This document shows, piece after piece, positions 17,245-26,362 of a stretch of 64,000 nucleotides of DNA (position 1 is the first letter of the stretch; every line of letters begins with the position of its first letter). The notes under the pieces were generated by a model. That model saw only the letters and a program-made list of their open reading frames with translations. It did no database searches and was not told the origin of the DNA. This stretch comes from Rhodocytophaga aerolata (GTDB lineage: Bacteria > Bacteroidota > Bacteroidia > Cytophagales > 172606-1), in the NCBI RefSeq assembly GCF_030503435.1, contig NZ_JAUKPO010000038.1:1-64000 (forward strand). The letters run 5' to 3'. The position numbers and the translations under genes are program-made.

Positions 17245-17276
17245 CAGGTGCATACGTAAGTTTGCGTATGCACCTG
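17245..17276 (-). terminator. Terminator hairpin after DsbA-like gene
   Basis: CAGGTGCATACG (17245-17256) and CGTATGCACCTG (17265-17276) form a perfect 12-bp stem with an 8-base loop, about 55 bases beyond the stop of the minus-strand DsbA-like gene. On that strand a T-rich run follows after a few bases. Confidence 0.7.
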
Positions 17277-17332
17277 AAAAGAGCTAATTACTTATAGATA
17301 ATGAAATAGGGTAGTAGAGAGGTAAAGCAGCG

Positions 17333-18022
17333 TTACTGGCAAATACCATCAGGCGTACAGAATCCCCCATCTGCTGTAAGGGTTAACTGCTCTTCCTCAT
17401 GGGCTTTTTGCAGGGCTTTGGCAAATACACTACTTGGCTGTGCCCCAGATACCGCATATTTGTTGTTGAACACGAAGAAAGGTACCCCTCTGGCCCCAAC
17501 CTGCCCAGCCAGGTATTGATCTTCCTGCACTTCTTGTGTATACCTGTCACTTTCCAGCACCTGTTTTACTTCTTCTGCATTCAACCCAATTTCAATTCCC
17601 AGCTGTAGCAAAATATCAGTGTTTCCAATGTCTTTGCCTTCGGTAAAGTAGGCTATAAACAAACGTTCTTCCGCCTGGTCAGCCAGGCCATGTTTGGCGG
17701 CTAGGTGAATAAGCCGGTGGGCATTCAGGGTGTTCGCCACTACAGCCTTGTCTAAATTATACGATAGGCCTACTTGCTGGGCCGCTTGGGTAACATACTC
17801 ATTCATTTCTCGGGCATGCTCCAGGGTAATTCCTTTACGCTTGGCCAGGTAATCGTTCAGTGTTTGTCCGGAGTTGGGCTTAATTGACGGGTCAAGCTGG
17901 AAACTCCGCCAGACTATTTCCACAGATTCTTTGGCTGCGAAATCTTTTAATGCATTCTCAAAGTGGCGTTTGCCAATGTAGCAGAACGGGCAAACCACAT
18001 CAGACCATATTTCTACTTTCAT
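17333..18022 (-). CDS. DsbA family oxidoreductase, FrnE-like
   Basis: A 229-residue thioredoxin-fold protein. IWSDVVCPFCYIGKRHFENAL has the CPFC redox motif at residues 11-14, and RGVPFFVFNNKYAVSGAQP holds the cis-proline region. This is the FrnE/2-hydroxychromene-2-carboxylate isomerase-like branch, which has no signal peptide and acts in the cytoplasm. FrnE relatives are thiol oxidoreductases linked with stress tolerance, and some take part in polyketide tailoring. The tail carries GFCTPDGICQ with two more cysteines. Single-gene transcript by context. Confidence 0.9.
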   Translation of the reverse strand: MKVEIWSDVVCPFCYIGKRHFENALKDFAAKESVEIVWRSFQLDPSIKPNSGQTLNDYLAKRKGITLEHAREMNEYVTQAAQQVGLSYNLDKAVVANTLNAHRLIHLAAKHGLADQAEERLFIAYFTEGKDIGNTDILLQLGIEIGLNAEEVKQVLESDRYTQEVQEDQYLAGQVGARGVPFFVFNNKYAVSGAQPSSVFAKALQKAHEEEQLTLTADGGFCTPDGICQ

Positions 18023-18327
18023 ACGTTTAAGTTATTTCTACGGAATATTGTTTTTCTTTGTATGCCTTATTAACCTATCATCTTTTCCTAAAAGATAACA
18101 GGCAGGTATACGTACCTAGAAACCGAGAAGGAGATAGATAGTTCCCTTCTTTTCTACTAAGCAAAACCTCCCAACGCAGAAAAAACTAGTTGCTTATAAA
18201 TGTAATACAGTAGAATAAAGCCAGTGAAGGGAACAAGCTTTCATGATCTATTACTATTCGGTGAACTGCCTCAAAAGCAGGCGATTGAAAGCTGTTTACA
18301 TAGAGGAGTACCGGTGCAGCAGCCGGA
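18023..18327 (+). other. Intergenic region, nothing recognised
   Basis: The 305 bases between the YdeI-like gene stop and the DsbA-like start, both minus strand, contain no open frame of note and no strong hairpin. A promoter for the DsbA-like gene is expected here. Confidence 0.35.
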
Positions 18328-18810
18328 CTAGCCTGGATTTCGCGGTGTACGTTTTAATTTTTCTACTATCTCCAGTGCCCTTTTTATGCGGGTATCTACC
18401 GTCTTAGCTGACCGTACATAGTGAATGTAGCCTCGTTGCCTGCCCGGCAACACAGTATTGAACAGAGAATTGCCCCAGGCATCTTGTGCCAGTACTTCTT
18501 GTAGCTCTTCTGGTAACAGTAACCCATTTTCCGGATCGGGGCGGATTGCCACCTTAAATGGGTTGCCATAGGTTAGTTTATGTTGCTTAATTAAGGCCTT
18601 GCTCACAATAATGATGTAGTCGTTTCCTCTGGGGTTGAGTGCACAAGGAAATTCTTCCGCCTGTTCTATAGAACATAATACCCGGATAGCTCCCTTAGGT
18701 GTTCTGAATTGCTCAGCTACCTGGGCCGGAAGCAGAATGGAAGAAGTAAACATGGGGCTTTCCTGTTCGGTAAGGGTAGCCATAAAATGTACAGGTGTTT
18801 CTTTCTCCAT
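18328..18810 (-). CDS. YdeI/OmpD-associated family protein
   Basis: A 160-residue protein with an N-terminal DUF1905-like beta barrel (FTSSILLPAQVAEQF ... GAIRVLCSIEQ ... EEFPCALNPRGNDYIIIVSKALIKQ) and a C-terminal helical part (RGYIHYVRSAKTVDTRIKRALEIVEKLK) of the OmdA type. Such proteins have been linked to bacteriocin and antimicrobial peptide tolerance in enterobacteria, but their biochemical function is not settled. It is presumably cytoplasmic. The ATG at 18810 fits the family start. It is followed on the same strand by the DsbA-like gene after a 305-base gap, so a shared transcript is unlikely. Confidence 0.8.
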   Translation of the reverse strand: MEKETPVHFMATLTEQESPMFTSSILLPAQVAEQFRTPKGAIRVLCSIEQAEEFPCALNPRGNDYIIIVSKALIKQHKLTYGNPFKVAIRPDPENGLLLPEELQEVLAQDAWGNSLFNTVLPGRQRGYIHYVRSAKTVDTRIKRALEIVEKLKRTPRNPG

Positions 18811-18884
18811 ATGTACTGGTGAACCAAAAGACTTTTAAGAGATATTTCTGCTTGATTATTCCTTTTCCTGGCAACTATTGCTTT

Positions 18885-19427
18885 TTAAGTGAGAGAAAAC
18901 GCATGAGGCTGCTTGCCCAAGGCTAGCTGAATATGTGCCAGATGGTGTTCCAGATGCCATACTGCCATATGCAAAGCGGCTTTCAGGCTGAAGTGGATTT
19001 TCCGCACCGGATGATAATACGATTTACTAAATGCCTGTTCATCCACTCGCTTGAGCAAGTACAGAAACCGGTTAGTTATTCCTTCCAGCATCAGCAGGGA
19101 ATCGGAAACTGGTGCATCCGTGGCATCTTTGGTAGCCGCCCAGGCATCCATGTCTATAGTAGTAGCTATGTATCCTTCTTCAGTTAGTAGTTTTTTCACC
19201 CGCAAAAAATTAAGCAGGTGAATATCGGCTACATGGTGCGTTAGTTGCCTGATGGTCCAGCTGCCCTCCCGGTAGGTTTTTTCCAGATCAGTTTCTGCTA
19301 AAGAGGCTACCTGTTGTTTGTACCGTGTAGGGGCCGTTGCCATAGCAGCCAGTAGTTTTTCCATGTCCCCGTCGGTATAGGTGGGCTTCACTCCAAAGCG
19401 GCCAATGGGGTATTGCAGGTTTTCCAT
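18885..19427 (-). CDS. DinB/YfiT-like putative metal-dependent hydrolase
   Basis: A 180-residue four-helix DinB-fold protein of the YfiT/bacillithiol-transferase group. It starts with LQYPIGRF, the family signature, and has three histidines placed as metal ligands: THHVADIH after GSWTIRQL, and VWHLEHHLAHI near the C-terminus. YfiT-type proteins bind nickel or zinc and transfer low-molecular-weight thiols or hydrolyse adducts. It lies 74 bases upstream of the YdeI-like gene on the same strand, so the two may share a transcript. Function is inferred at family level only. Confidence 0.85.
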   Translation of the reverse strand: MENLQYPIGRFGVKPTYTDGDMEKLLAAMATAPTRYKQQVASLAETDLEKTYREGSWTIRQLTHHVADIHLLNFLRVKKLLTEEGYIATTIDMDAWAATKDATDAPVSDSLLMLEGITNRFLYLLKRVDEQAFSKSYYHPVRKIHFSLKAALHMAVWHLEHHLAHIQLALGKQPHAFSLT

Positions 19428-19737
19428 ATGCGTAAAGTTTACCAGCTGCTAGTTAGAGTCAATCGGGCAAAAAGTCAATATTGAGTTGTAAATAAACTTT
19501 CTGCTTAGAAGAGTCTGTACCCAATCTGGGATTATTCCTCTTGTAAAGGCTGGCTGTTGGTTATTTCCTTGTACTACTCATGCGTTAGCCGGGCAGAAAA
19601 GGGTGTTTTGTTTGTTTCCGATGGAGCTTTTTTCTATTATTGCTTGCAGTCAACAAGTACCTCCAGGAAAATAACATGGTTAATCCCTTTAGAAAGCTGC
19701 GCTTCGCTGTTGATTTTAATTTTCCGTACTGTATCCG
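19428..19737 (+). other. Divergent intergenic region, nothing recognised
   Basis: This 310-base gap lies between the minus-strand YfiT-like gene and the plus-strand LacI-type regulator. Both promoters must lie here. I found no clear palindrome like the one downstream of the regulator, so autoregulation by that operator is not supported. Confidence 0.4.
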
Positions 19738-20796
19738 ATGAAAAAAAGTTTAAATGAATCTGGCGTAAAAGAGATAGCCCGGCGGGCAAATGTATCCATA
19801 GCAACGGTAGACCGGGTAATTCATAACCGGACCGGCGTTTCCTTGAAAACCCGCAATAAGATCAGTAAGATTATTGAAGAATTAAATTACCAGCCCAACT
19901 TACTGGCCAGCCGCCTGGCTTCCAGAAAAGTATTTACCTTGGGCATCCTGATTCCTGGGGTATCGGCAGAAACCGTATTCTGGGAAGCTCCCCTGAAAGG
20001 TATTCAGCGGGCGGCAACCGAAATTAAACAGTACGGGTTTATGACGGAAATTTACTTTTTTGATCTTAATGATAAAGATTCCTTTAAAAAGCAAGCTACC
20101 TTGATGCTCGATAAACAGCCAAATGGCGTGTTGCTATCTCCGTCTTTTTTAGAAGAATCCATTGAAGTGGCCAGCATTTGTAAGCAACTGGCTATCCCGT
20201 ATGTCTTCATAGATTCCAATATACCTGGCCAGGAAAATCTCTGCTATATAGGTCCTCACTTGTTCAAAAGCGGCTACGTTGGCGCCAAATTACTAACCTA
20301 TGCAATAAGTAACCAAAGTAAAGTGCTGGTGGTAAATATCTCAAAAGAGATAGACAATTACAATTACCTGCAGATAGAAGAAGGCTTCCGGGCCTATTTC
20401 TCCGATCATTCGCATACACATACAATTGTACGGGTAGATATCCGGCAAACAGATTACCCGTCCATCGCCAGTAGTCTTACTCAGGTGCTGAATACGCATG
20501 CAGACATTGAAGCAATCTTTGTAACCAATTCCAGAGTCTTTTCGGTAGCTAACTTTCTGGAATCCCGCAAAGAAACCAATATCACGTTAATCGGCTACGA
20601 TTTTCTGGAAGATAATATTGAACAACTTAAGAAAGGCACCATCCAGTTTTTAATTTGCCACAAGCCTGAAGAGCAAGGTTACCGCGGAGTGATGGCCCTT
20701 TATCAACGGCTGTTGGGCGCATCTCCAGTAGAAAAAGAGTATTATATGCCTATAGACATCATTATGAAAGAGAACTATGAGTTTTACCGGAACTAA
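19738..20796 (+). CDS. LacI family transcriptional regulator
   Basis: A 352-residue regulator. The helix-turn-helix occupies residues ~9-30 (VKEIARRANVSIATVDRVIHN) with the hinge ending NYQPNLLASRLAS, then a periplasmic-binding-protein-like sensor (LGILIPGVSAETVFWE ... VLLSPSFLEE). The recognition-helix region reads VSIATVDRVIHN where most LacI proteins have VSxxTVSRVLN, a variant common in Bacteroidota sugar regulators. It directly precedes the exported oxidoreductase / amino-sugar genes, and an 18-bp palindrome with a central CG lies about 135 bases after its stop. It probably represses that region until a sugar or sugar phosphate binds. Confidence 0.9.
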   Translation: MKKSLNESGVKEIARRANVSIATVDRVIHNRTGVSLKTRNKISKIIEELNYQPNLLASRLASRKVFTLGILIPGVSAETVFWEAPLKGIQRAATEIKQYGFMTEIYFFDLNDKDSFKKQATLMLDKQPNGVLLSPSFLEESIEVASICKQLAIPYVFIDSNIPGQENLCYIGPHLFKSGYVGAKLLTYAISNQSKVLVVNISKEIDNYNYLQIEEGFRAYFSDHSHTHTIVRVDIRQTDYPSIASSLTQVLNTHADIEAIFVTNSRVFSVANFLESRKETNITLIGYDFLEDNIEQLKKGTIQFLICHKPEEQGYRGVMALYQRLLGASPVEKEYYMPIDIIMKENYEFYRN

Positions 20797-20920
20797 CTTT
20801 TAACTCCAGTACTGTCTGCAAAATTGGCATTCAGCGGTCATTACAACTTTTTATTTGCCAGTTTTACTTAGCAACAAAAGTATATGGAAACTAAACGAAA
20901 AAGTTGTTTATAAAAAGAAG

Positions 20921-20956
20921 TTTGCCTACTTTCGGGTACGTACCCGAATAAGTTTG
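20921..20956 (+). promoter_or_regulatory. Promoter of the sugar catabolic region
   Basis: TTTG at 20921-20924 and TAAGTTTG at 20949-20956 match the Bacteroidota -33 and -7 elements; the -7 match to TAnnTTTG is exact. The spacer of 24 bases is slightly long. Transcription would start near 20963, giving a ~48-base leader before the ATG at 21011. An 18-bp palindrome fills most of the spacer. Confidence 0.65.
20931..20948 (+). promoter_or_regulatory. Putative LacI-type operator
   Basis: TTCGGGTACGTACCCGAA is a perfect 18-bp palindrome with the central CG typical of LacI-family operators. It sits between the -33 and -7 elements, where a bound repressor would block RNA polymerase. The LacI-type gene just upstream is the obvious candidate to bind it (inference). 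I saw no second copy in the window. Confidence 0.75.
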
Positions 20957-21010
20957 TACATAGTATACATTTACGATTACCCATCTGATTTACAAGGGTA
21001 TAATAAGCAT

Positions 21011-22027
21011 ATGAAACAGACGCATAATCGAAGAAACTTTTTAAAAGCCATGGCAGCCACAGGTATTGGTTTAGGGCTAAGCGGAAATCTGCCGGCAGCC
21101 GGAAAAGCAGATGCCGGAAAAAGGGTAGGCATTATCGGCCTGGATACTTCCCATAGTATTGCGTTTACTAAAGTATTGAATGCACAAGATGCCGGGCCAC
21201 AGTTTGGAAATTATAAAGTGGTAGCCGCCTATCCCTATGGCAGTAAAGACATAGAATCCAGTACAAAACGGATTCCTGATTATATTGAAGAAATAAAAAC
21301 GTATAAGGTAGAAATAGTAGGTTCCATTAAAGAACTGCTTGATAAGGTAGATGTAGTGCTGCTGGAAACCAACGACGGACGTCTGCACCTGGAGCAAGCC
21401 TTACAGGTGTTTAAGGCCGGTAAGCGGATGTTTATAGACAAACCGGTTGCCGGATCATTGGCTGATGCTGTAGCCATTTACGATGCCTCTAAAAAATATA
21501 ACATCCCGGTGTTTTCTGCTTCTTCTTTACGCTACATTAAAGGGGTTGAAGGCCTGGATAAAAGCAAGGTTTTGGGTGCCGATACCTTTAGCCCGGCTAC
21601 CATTGAAAAAACACACCCGGATTTGTTCTGGTATGGCGTTCATGGGGTAGAAACCTTATTTACTGTGATGGGCAGAGGATGCAAAAGTGTAGTTAGGGTG
21701 CATACCGAAGGCACCGATGTGGTAATTGGCACCTGGGAAGATGGCCGGGTAGGCACTTTCCGTGGAACCCGTACCGGCAAGCATGAATACGGAGGAACCG
21801 TGTATGGAGAAAATGGAAATATTGTATTAGGGCCGTATGCTGGGTATGAGCCTTTGCTGGAAAATATTATTACCTATTTTCAAACAGGCCAGGTACCGGT
21901 AAGCCCGGAAGAAACCCTGGAAATATTTGCCTTTATGGAAGCAGCTGATGAGAGCAAACGCAAAAACGGGGCCTCAGTAACCCTGGCCAGTGTGTTAGAG
22001 AAAGCAAAAAACAATAAACGAAAGTAA
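21011..22027 (+). CDS. Exported Gfo/Idh/MocA family oxidoreductase
   Basis: A 338-residue NAD(P)-binding oxidoreductase. The start at ATG 21011 reveals a twin-arginine-like leader (NRRNFLKAMAATGIGLGL) cleaved near PAAGKAD. The Rossmann start is KRVGIIGLDTSHSIAF, a short variant of the GxGxxG loop, and RMFIDKPVAG is the family EKP-type motif with Asp instead of Glu. The frame runs upstream to 20855, but that part spans the promoter and operator and is not expected to be translated. First gene behind the putative LacI operator. It could oxidise or rearrange a sugar outside the cytoplasm, with the cofactor loaded before Tat export. Confidence 0.85.
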   Translation: MKQTHNRRNFLKAMAATGIGLGLSGNLPAAGKADAGKRVGIIGLDTSHSIAFTKVLNAQDAGPQFGNYKVVAAYPYGSKDIESSTKRIPDYIEEIKTYKVEIVGSIKELLDKVDVVLLETNDGRLHLEQALQVFKAGKRMFIDKPVAGSLADAVAIYDASKKYNIPVFSASSLRYIKGVEGLDKSKVLGADTFSPATIEKTHPDLFWYGVHGVETLFTVMGRGCKSVVRVHTEGTDVVIGTWEDGRVGTFRGTRTGKHEYGGTVYGENGNIVLGPYAGYEPLLENIITYFQTGQVPVSPEETLEIFAFMEAADESKRKNGASVTLASVLEKAKNNKRK

Positions 22028-22304
22028 ATCCTGGGCTTCTTCTGGCAGCAGCCTGCAATAATGGCTTCCACTATAAAGATAACCCCTCTTAGGATTACAC
22101 ATTTGACAGGTTTTTTGTACATTTCCTTACACTCAATGATCGATTAGTCAGCTGATATATTTTCTGAAACATGTTACAGGATTACGAGTATGGCAAGATG
22201 GCTACTTTCTTTTTAATAAAGCAAGAAAAGCGTGAATAAGCTCATGCTTCCTGAAGGTAATGACTAGTAAAGTGAAGATCTTAACAAATTAACCTATACC
22301 AATT

Positions 22305-23657
22305 ATGACAACCATGAATGATTCCCGCAGGAGTTTTATCAAAAAAACAGTCGCCGGGGCTGCTGCCTTATCCGTAGGTGGCATTTTGCCAGCTTTTACA
22401 GCAAAAAGTTATGGCAGCATCTGGAAAGCCAATGAGAAAATACGGGTAGTTGTGATGGGCGTAAATAGCCGGGGTCTGGCACTATCCAACAACTTTGCTT
22501 CACAGCCTAATTGCGAAGTAGCGTATATTTCTGATGTAGATTCCAGAGCTGCGGAAAAATGTATAGCGAGTGTAGAAAGCATTCAGAAGAAAAAGCCGAA
22601 AGCCCAGAAAGATTTCAGAAAAGCTCTGGAAGATAAAAATGTAGATGCATTAGTTATTGCTGCTCCTGATCACTGGCATGCTCCGGCAGCCATTATTGCC
22701 TCCAAAGCTGGCAAGCATGTATACCTGGAAAAGCCTTGCAGCCACAATCCTAACGAAGGCGAAATACTGGTGGCTACGGCCAGTAAATACAAAAATGTAA
22801 TCCAGATGGGTAACCAGCGGCGCTCATGGCCTAAAGTCATGGAAGCCATTGCTGAGTTGAAAAGCGGTGTCATTGGTCGCCCGTATTTTGCCAAAGGCTG
22901 GTATACCAACAACCGGGCTTCTATCGGAACAGGGAAGGAAGCAGCCGTACCCACCTGGCTGGATTATGAGCTGTGGCAGGGGCCGGCACCCCGTATGCCG
23001 TATAAGGACAATGTGGTGCACTACAACTGGCATTGGTTCTGGAACTGGGGTACCGGCGAGGCATTAAATAATGGGACACATATGGTGGATTTAATGCGCT
23101 GGGGCCTGGGTGTGGAATATCCTACGCGTGTTACTTCTTCCGGAGGGCGCTACCGCTATAAAGATGACTGGGAAACCCCGGATACGCAGGTGATCAACCT
23201 GGAGTTTGCCAATAATACGGCCATGACCTGGGAGGGAAGAAGCTGCAATGGCAGAACTGTGGAAGGAAGCAGTGCAGGGGTGATGTTTTATGCAGAAAAT
23301 GGTTCCATGCTACTGGATGGCGGAAATTCCTACAAGATTTTTGATCTCGACAATAAGGTAGTAAAAGATGTAAAGAATGATATAGAAGTGAATGCCCTCG
23401 ACCGGACTAACCCTTCCCAGTTGCTGGATGCGTTGCATATTCAAAACTTCTTTGAAGCTATCAGCAAAGGAACAGCCTTGAATGCTGAAATAGTGGGTGG
23501 TCACCAGAGCACGTTGCTTTGTCAGCTGGGTAACATTGCCCTGCGTTCAGGTGGTACGTTGAATATTGATGCAAGTAATGGCCATATCAAAGATAATCCT
23601 GGTGCATTACAATACTGGAAAAGAGACTACCATCAGGGCTGGGAACCCACCGTGTAA
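22305..23657 (+). CDS. Tat-exported Gfo/Idh/MocA family oxidoreductase
   Basis: A 450-residue protein with a classic twin-arginine leader (SRRSFIKKTVAGAAALSVGG). The Rossmann domain reads RVVVMGVNSRGLALSN, and HVYLEKPCSHNP gives the EKP motif with the catalytic-lysine loop. The C-terminal sheet includes HWFWNWGTGEALNNGTHMVD and a trailing ALQYWKRDYHQGWEPTV. This long, exported subfamily is frequent in Bacteroidota and Planctomycetes; some members (GH109 and relatives) use NAD to cleave glycosides, but others have unknown activity. It follows the shorter exported paralogue after 277 bases. Confidence 0.88.
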   Translation: MTTMNDSRRSFIKKTVAGAAALSVGGILPAFTAKSYGSIWKANEKIRVVVMGVNSRGLALSNNFASQPNCEVAYISDVDSRAAEKCIASVESIQKKKPKAQKDFRKALEDKNVDALVIAAPDHWHAPAAIIASKAGKHVYLEKPCSHNPNEGEILVATASKYKNVIQMGNQRRSWPKVMEAIAELKSGVIGRPYFAKGWYTNNRASIGTGKEAAVPTWLDYELWQGPAPRMPYKDNVVHYNWHWFWNWGTGEALNNGTHMVDLMRWGLGVEYPTRVTSSGGRYRYKDDWETPDTQVINLEFANNTAMTWEGRSCNGRTVEGSSAGVMFYAENGSMLLDGGNSYKIFDLDNKVVKDVKNDIEVNALDRTNPSQLLDALHIQNFFEAISKGTALNAEIVGGHQSTLLCQLGNIALRSGGTLNIDASNGHIKDNPGALQYWKRDYHQGWEPTV

Positions 23658-23662
23658 TGGAT

Positions 23663-23728
23663 TACTGACGAATGACTATGGATTGCAGGAATTTGATATA
23701 ATCAGTCATCAATTGTGATTCGTCAGTA
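23663..23728 (+). terminator. Inverted repeat between oxidoreductase and MFS genes
   Basis: TACTGACGAAT (23663-23673) and ATTCGTCAGTA (23718-23728) form an 11-bp stem with a 44-base loop, directly after the stop of the long oxidoreductase gene. It may fold in RNA as an attenuating or processing hairpin. The loop is long for a standard terminator. Confidence 0.4.
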
Positions 23729-23772
23729 CCCTTTTGTGGGAAGTAGTCCTTTGTTTTAAAAACAACTTTTTC

Positions 23773-25095
23773 ATGAGCCACTCAGCAGCCGTTGTCGATG
23801 TACAAACCTTAAATAAACGGGATACGGTCGTTTCTATCCTGATTATTGGTGTGTTGTTTTTTATTTTTGGATTTATTTCCTGGGTAAACGCCATTCTGAT
23901 TCCCTATTTTAAGATTGCCTGCGAACTCACCAGTTTTCAATCATACCTGGTGGCTTTTGCTTTCTATATTTCTTATTTTATTATGTCGGTGCCTGCTTCT
24001 TACCTGCTGAAAAAAGTAGGTTTTAAAAAAGGCATGATGCTTGGCTTCTGGGCTATGGCCTTGGGGGCATTTATTTTCGTTCCGGCGGCGCTTGTACGTA
24101 CCTATGAAATCTTTTTACTTGGCTTATTTACGATTGGCGTAGGGTTAGCCATCTTGCAAACAGCGGCAAACCCCTATATTACCATTCTGGGCCCCAAAGA
24201 ACGGGCGGCTCAACGAATCAGTATGATGGGCATTTGCAACAAAGCAGCCGGAATTCTGGCGCCTATTCTATTTGCCGCGGTTATCCTCCGGCCAACCGAT
24301 ACTGAGTTGTTTAAGGAATTAGCTACCATGAGTGAAATGGAAAGAGGTGCCGCATTAGATGAACTTATCCGCAGAGTGATTCCTCCCTATGCAACGGTTG
24401 GCACTTTTCTTTTTGTACTGGGAATACTGGTGTATAAATCTCCCTTGCCGGAAATTAATACCGAACAGGAAGATGAGAAGCTGGCTACGGCCAATGCCGG
24501 AAAATCCAGTATCTTCCAGTTCCCTCATTTAATTCTGGGAGCACTGGCTATTTTTCTGCATGTGGGCACCCAGGTAATAGCTATCGATACCATTATTGGC
24601 TATGCCAACTCGATGGGTATAGATTTGCTGGAAGCCAAAGTATTTCCGTCGTATACTTTGTTTGTTACTATTTGTGGCTATCTACTAGGCATTGTTACTA
24701 TTCCAAAATACATCCGGCAGGTAAATGTATTTCGTATCTGTGCACTGCTCGGAACATTCTTTACACTGATGATTATTCTCACCAGCGGATCAGTAAACTT
24801 GCTGGGACATCAAACGGATGTTTCTATCTGGTTTGTAGTGCTGCTTGGCCTGCCTAATTCTCTGATATGGGCAGGTATTTGGCCACTAGCGCTAGATAGT
24901 CTGGGCCGTTTTACCAAATTAGGGGCTTCTATCTTAATTATGGGTTTGTGTGGCAATGCCCTGATGCCACTTGCTTATGGATATGTAGCCGATTTATATG
25001 ATGTGCGAACTGCCTATTGGGTGCTTTTTCCTTGCTATCTGTACCTGGTGTATTATGCATTCTATGGGCACCAGGTAAGAAGGTGGAAATTATAA
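23773..25095 (+). CDS. Sugar MFS permease, FucP/GluP-like
   Basis: A 440-residue 12-helix permease of the FHS family. FFIFGFISWVNAILIPYFK is the first helix of FucP/GluP-type sugar:H+ symporters, then FIMSVPASYLLKKVGFKKGMM and LQTAANPYITILGP, a hallmark of this family (NPxxTxLG), and LPNSLIWAGIWPLALDSLG near the end. Members import fucose, glucose, galactose or GlcNAc (NagP). Because nagA and a nagB-like gene follow, GlcNAc import is the most likely role (inference). The ATG at 23773 gives the usual short polar N-terminus; the frame opens at 23734. Confidence 0.9.
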   Translation: MSHSAAVVDVQTLNKRDTVVSILIIGVLFFIFGFISWVNAILIPYFKIACELTSFQSYLVAFAFYISYFIMSVPASYLLKKVGFKKGMMLGFWAMALGAFIFVPAALVRTYEIFLLGLFTIGVGLAILQTAANPYITILGPKERAAQRISMMGICNKAAGILAPILFAAVILRPTDTELFKELATMSEMERGAALDELIRRVIPPYATVGTFLFVLGILVYKSPLPEINTEQEDEKLATANAGKSSIFQFPHLILGALAIFLHVGTQVIAIDTIIGYANSMGIDLLEAKVFPSYTLFVTICGYLLGIVTIPKYIRQVNVFRICALLGTFFTLMIILTSGSVNLLGHQTDVSIWFVVLLGLPNSLIWAGIWPLALDSLGRFTKLGASILIMGLCGNALMPLAYGYVADLYDVRTAYWVLFPCYLYLVYYAFYGHQVRRWKL

Positions 25096-25116
25096 AATTA
25101 CATTAGCCAGCAAACC

Positions 25117-26319
25117 ATGCAACCTACCTACATAAAGATACATAATGGCAAAATACTTACCCCATACCGCATCATCGAGGGCGGAACGGTAGTTATTTCT
25201 GGTAATACCATCATTGAGGTAAGCGGAGGAGAGATAGAAGTGCCCCATGCGTTTGAAATAGATGCTGGTGGCAAATACATTGCGCCTGGCTTTATGGATA
25301 TACATATTCATGGGGGTGGCGGCTACGACTTTATGGATGGCAGCGAAGAAGCATTTCTGAAAATAGCCGAAATCCATGCCCAACATGGCACTACTTCCAT
25401 GGTGCCTACCACCCTTACCAGTGAAAAAGAAAACCTGCTGCAAACACTCAACATATACGAGCAAGCTAACAGGAACAATACCAAAGGTGCCCATCTCCTG
25501 GGTATGCACCTGGAAGGTCCGTATTTTGCCATGAATCAGCGGGGCGCCCAGGACCCACGTTACATCCGCAAACCAGATCCGGCAGAGTATCAGGAAGTGC
25601 TGGCAAAGTCTTCTTCCATCTTGCGCTGGAGTGCCGCCCCTGAGCTGGATGGAGCCATTGAATTTGGCAAATACCTTCGTTCTAAAGGCGTACTGGCCGC
25701 TGTAGCCCATACAGACGCTATTTATGAAGAAGTATTGGAAGCTTTTGAGCATGGCTATAGTCTGGCCACGCATTTATACTCGGCTATGTCTGGGGTAACC
25801 AGGCGAAATGCTTTCCGCTATGCCGGCACCATTGAGGCAGCTTACCTGATTGATGAAATGGATGTGGAAATCATAGCCGATGGTATACATCTGTCGGCAC
25901 CCCTGTTAAAACTCGTCTATAAGATTAAAGGATCGGGCCGGACAGCCTTAGTTACCGATGCCATGCGGGCTGCTGGTATGCCTCCCGGCGAAAGCATTCT
26001 GGGTCCAATCAAAAACGGATTGAAAGTAATTGTAGAAGATGGTGTGGCAAAATTACCAGACCGTACCTCGTTTGCTGGCAGTGTAGCTACTGCCGACCGC
26101 CTTGTTCGCAATATGATCCGGATGGCAGGGGTGCCCTTACTTGAAGCTGTACAAATGATTACCACTACGCCTGCCAGAATTATGGGCGTGGATAAAAAGA
26201 AAGGCTCCCTGGTGGCAGGCAAAGATGCAGATATTGTCATTTTTGATGAGAATATTCAGATAGAGCTAACCATGGTGAATGGAAACGTAGTCTATAACCG
26301 GCAATTTTTACTAGTGTGA
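25117..26319 (+). CDS. nagA: N-acetylglucosamine-6-phosphate deacetylase
   Basis: A 400-residue amidohydrolase that removes acetate from GlcNAc-6-phosphate in the cytoplasm. Visible active-site parts: GFMDIHIHGGGGYDFMD (HxH), GMHLEGPYF with the metal-binding Glu, AHTDA and THLYSAMSG with the two histidines, and VTDAM with the catalytic Asp. The sugar-binding loop KGAHLLGMHLEGPY is typical of NagA. It lies 21 bases after the permease and 43 before the nagB-like gene, making a transport-deacetylation-deamination set for GlcNAc. All key residues appear intact. Confidence 0.93.
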   Translation: MQPTYIKIHNGKILTPYRIIEGGTVVISGNTIIEVSGGEIEVPHAFEIDAGGKYIAPGFMDIHIHGGGGYDFMDGSEEAFLKIAEIHAQHGTTSMVPTTLTSEKENLLQTLNIYEQANRNNTKGAHLLGMHLEGPYFAMNQRGAQDPRYIRKPDPAEYQEVLAKSSSILRWSAAPELDGAIEFGKYLRSKGVLAAVAHTDAIYEEVLEAFEHGYSLATHLYSAMSGVTRRNAFRYAGTIEAAYLIDEMDVEIIADGIHLSAPLLKLVYKIKGSGRTALVTDAMRAAGMPPGESILGPIKNGLKVIVEDGVAKLPDRTSFAGSVATADRLVRNMIRMAGVPLLEAVQMITTTPARIMGVDKKKGSLVAGKDADIVIFDENIQIELTMVNGNVVYNRQFLLV

Positions 26320-26362
26320 GGTATACTTCTCAACCGAAAGTTTTATAACCATTTATTTTAAC

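Noticed and set aside
20855-21010. N-terminal extension of the first Gfo/Idh protein
   Set aside because: It would translate through the -33/-7 elements and the palindrome; the Tat leader begins cleanly at 21011.
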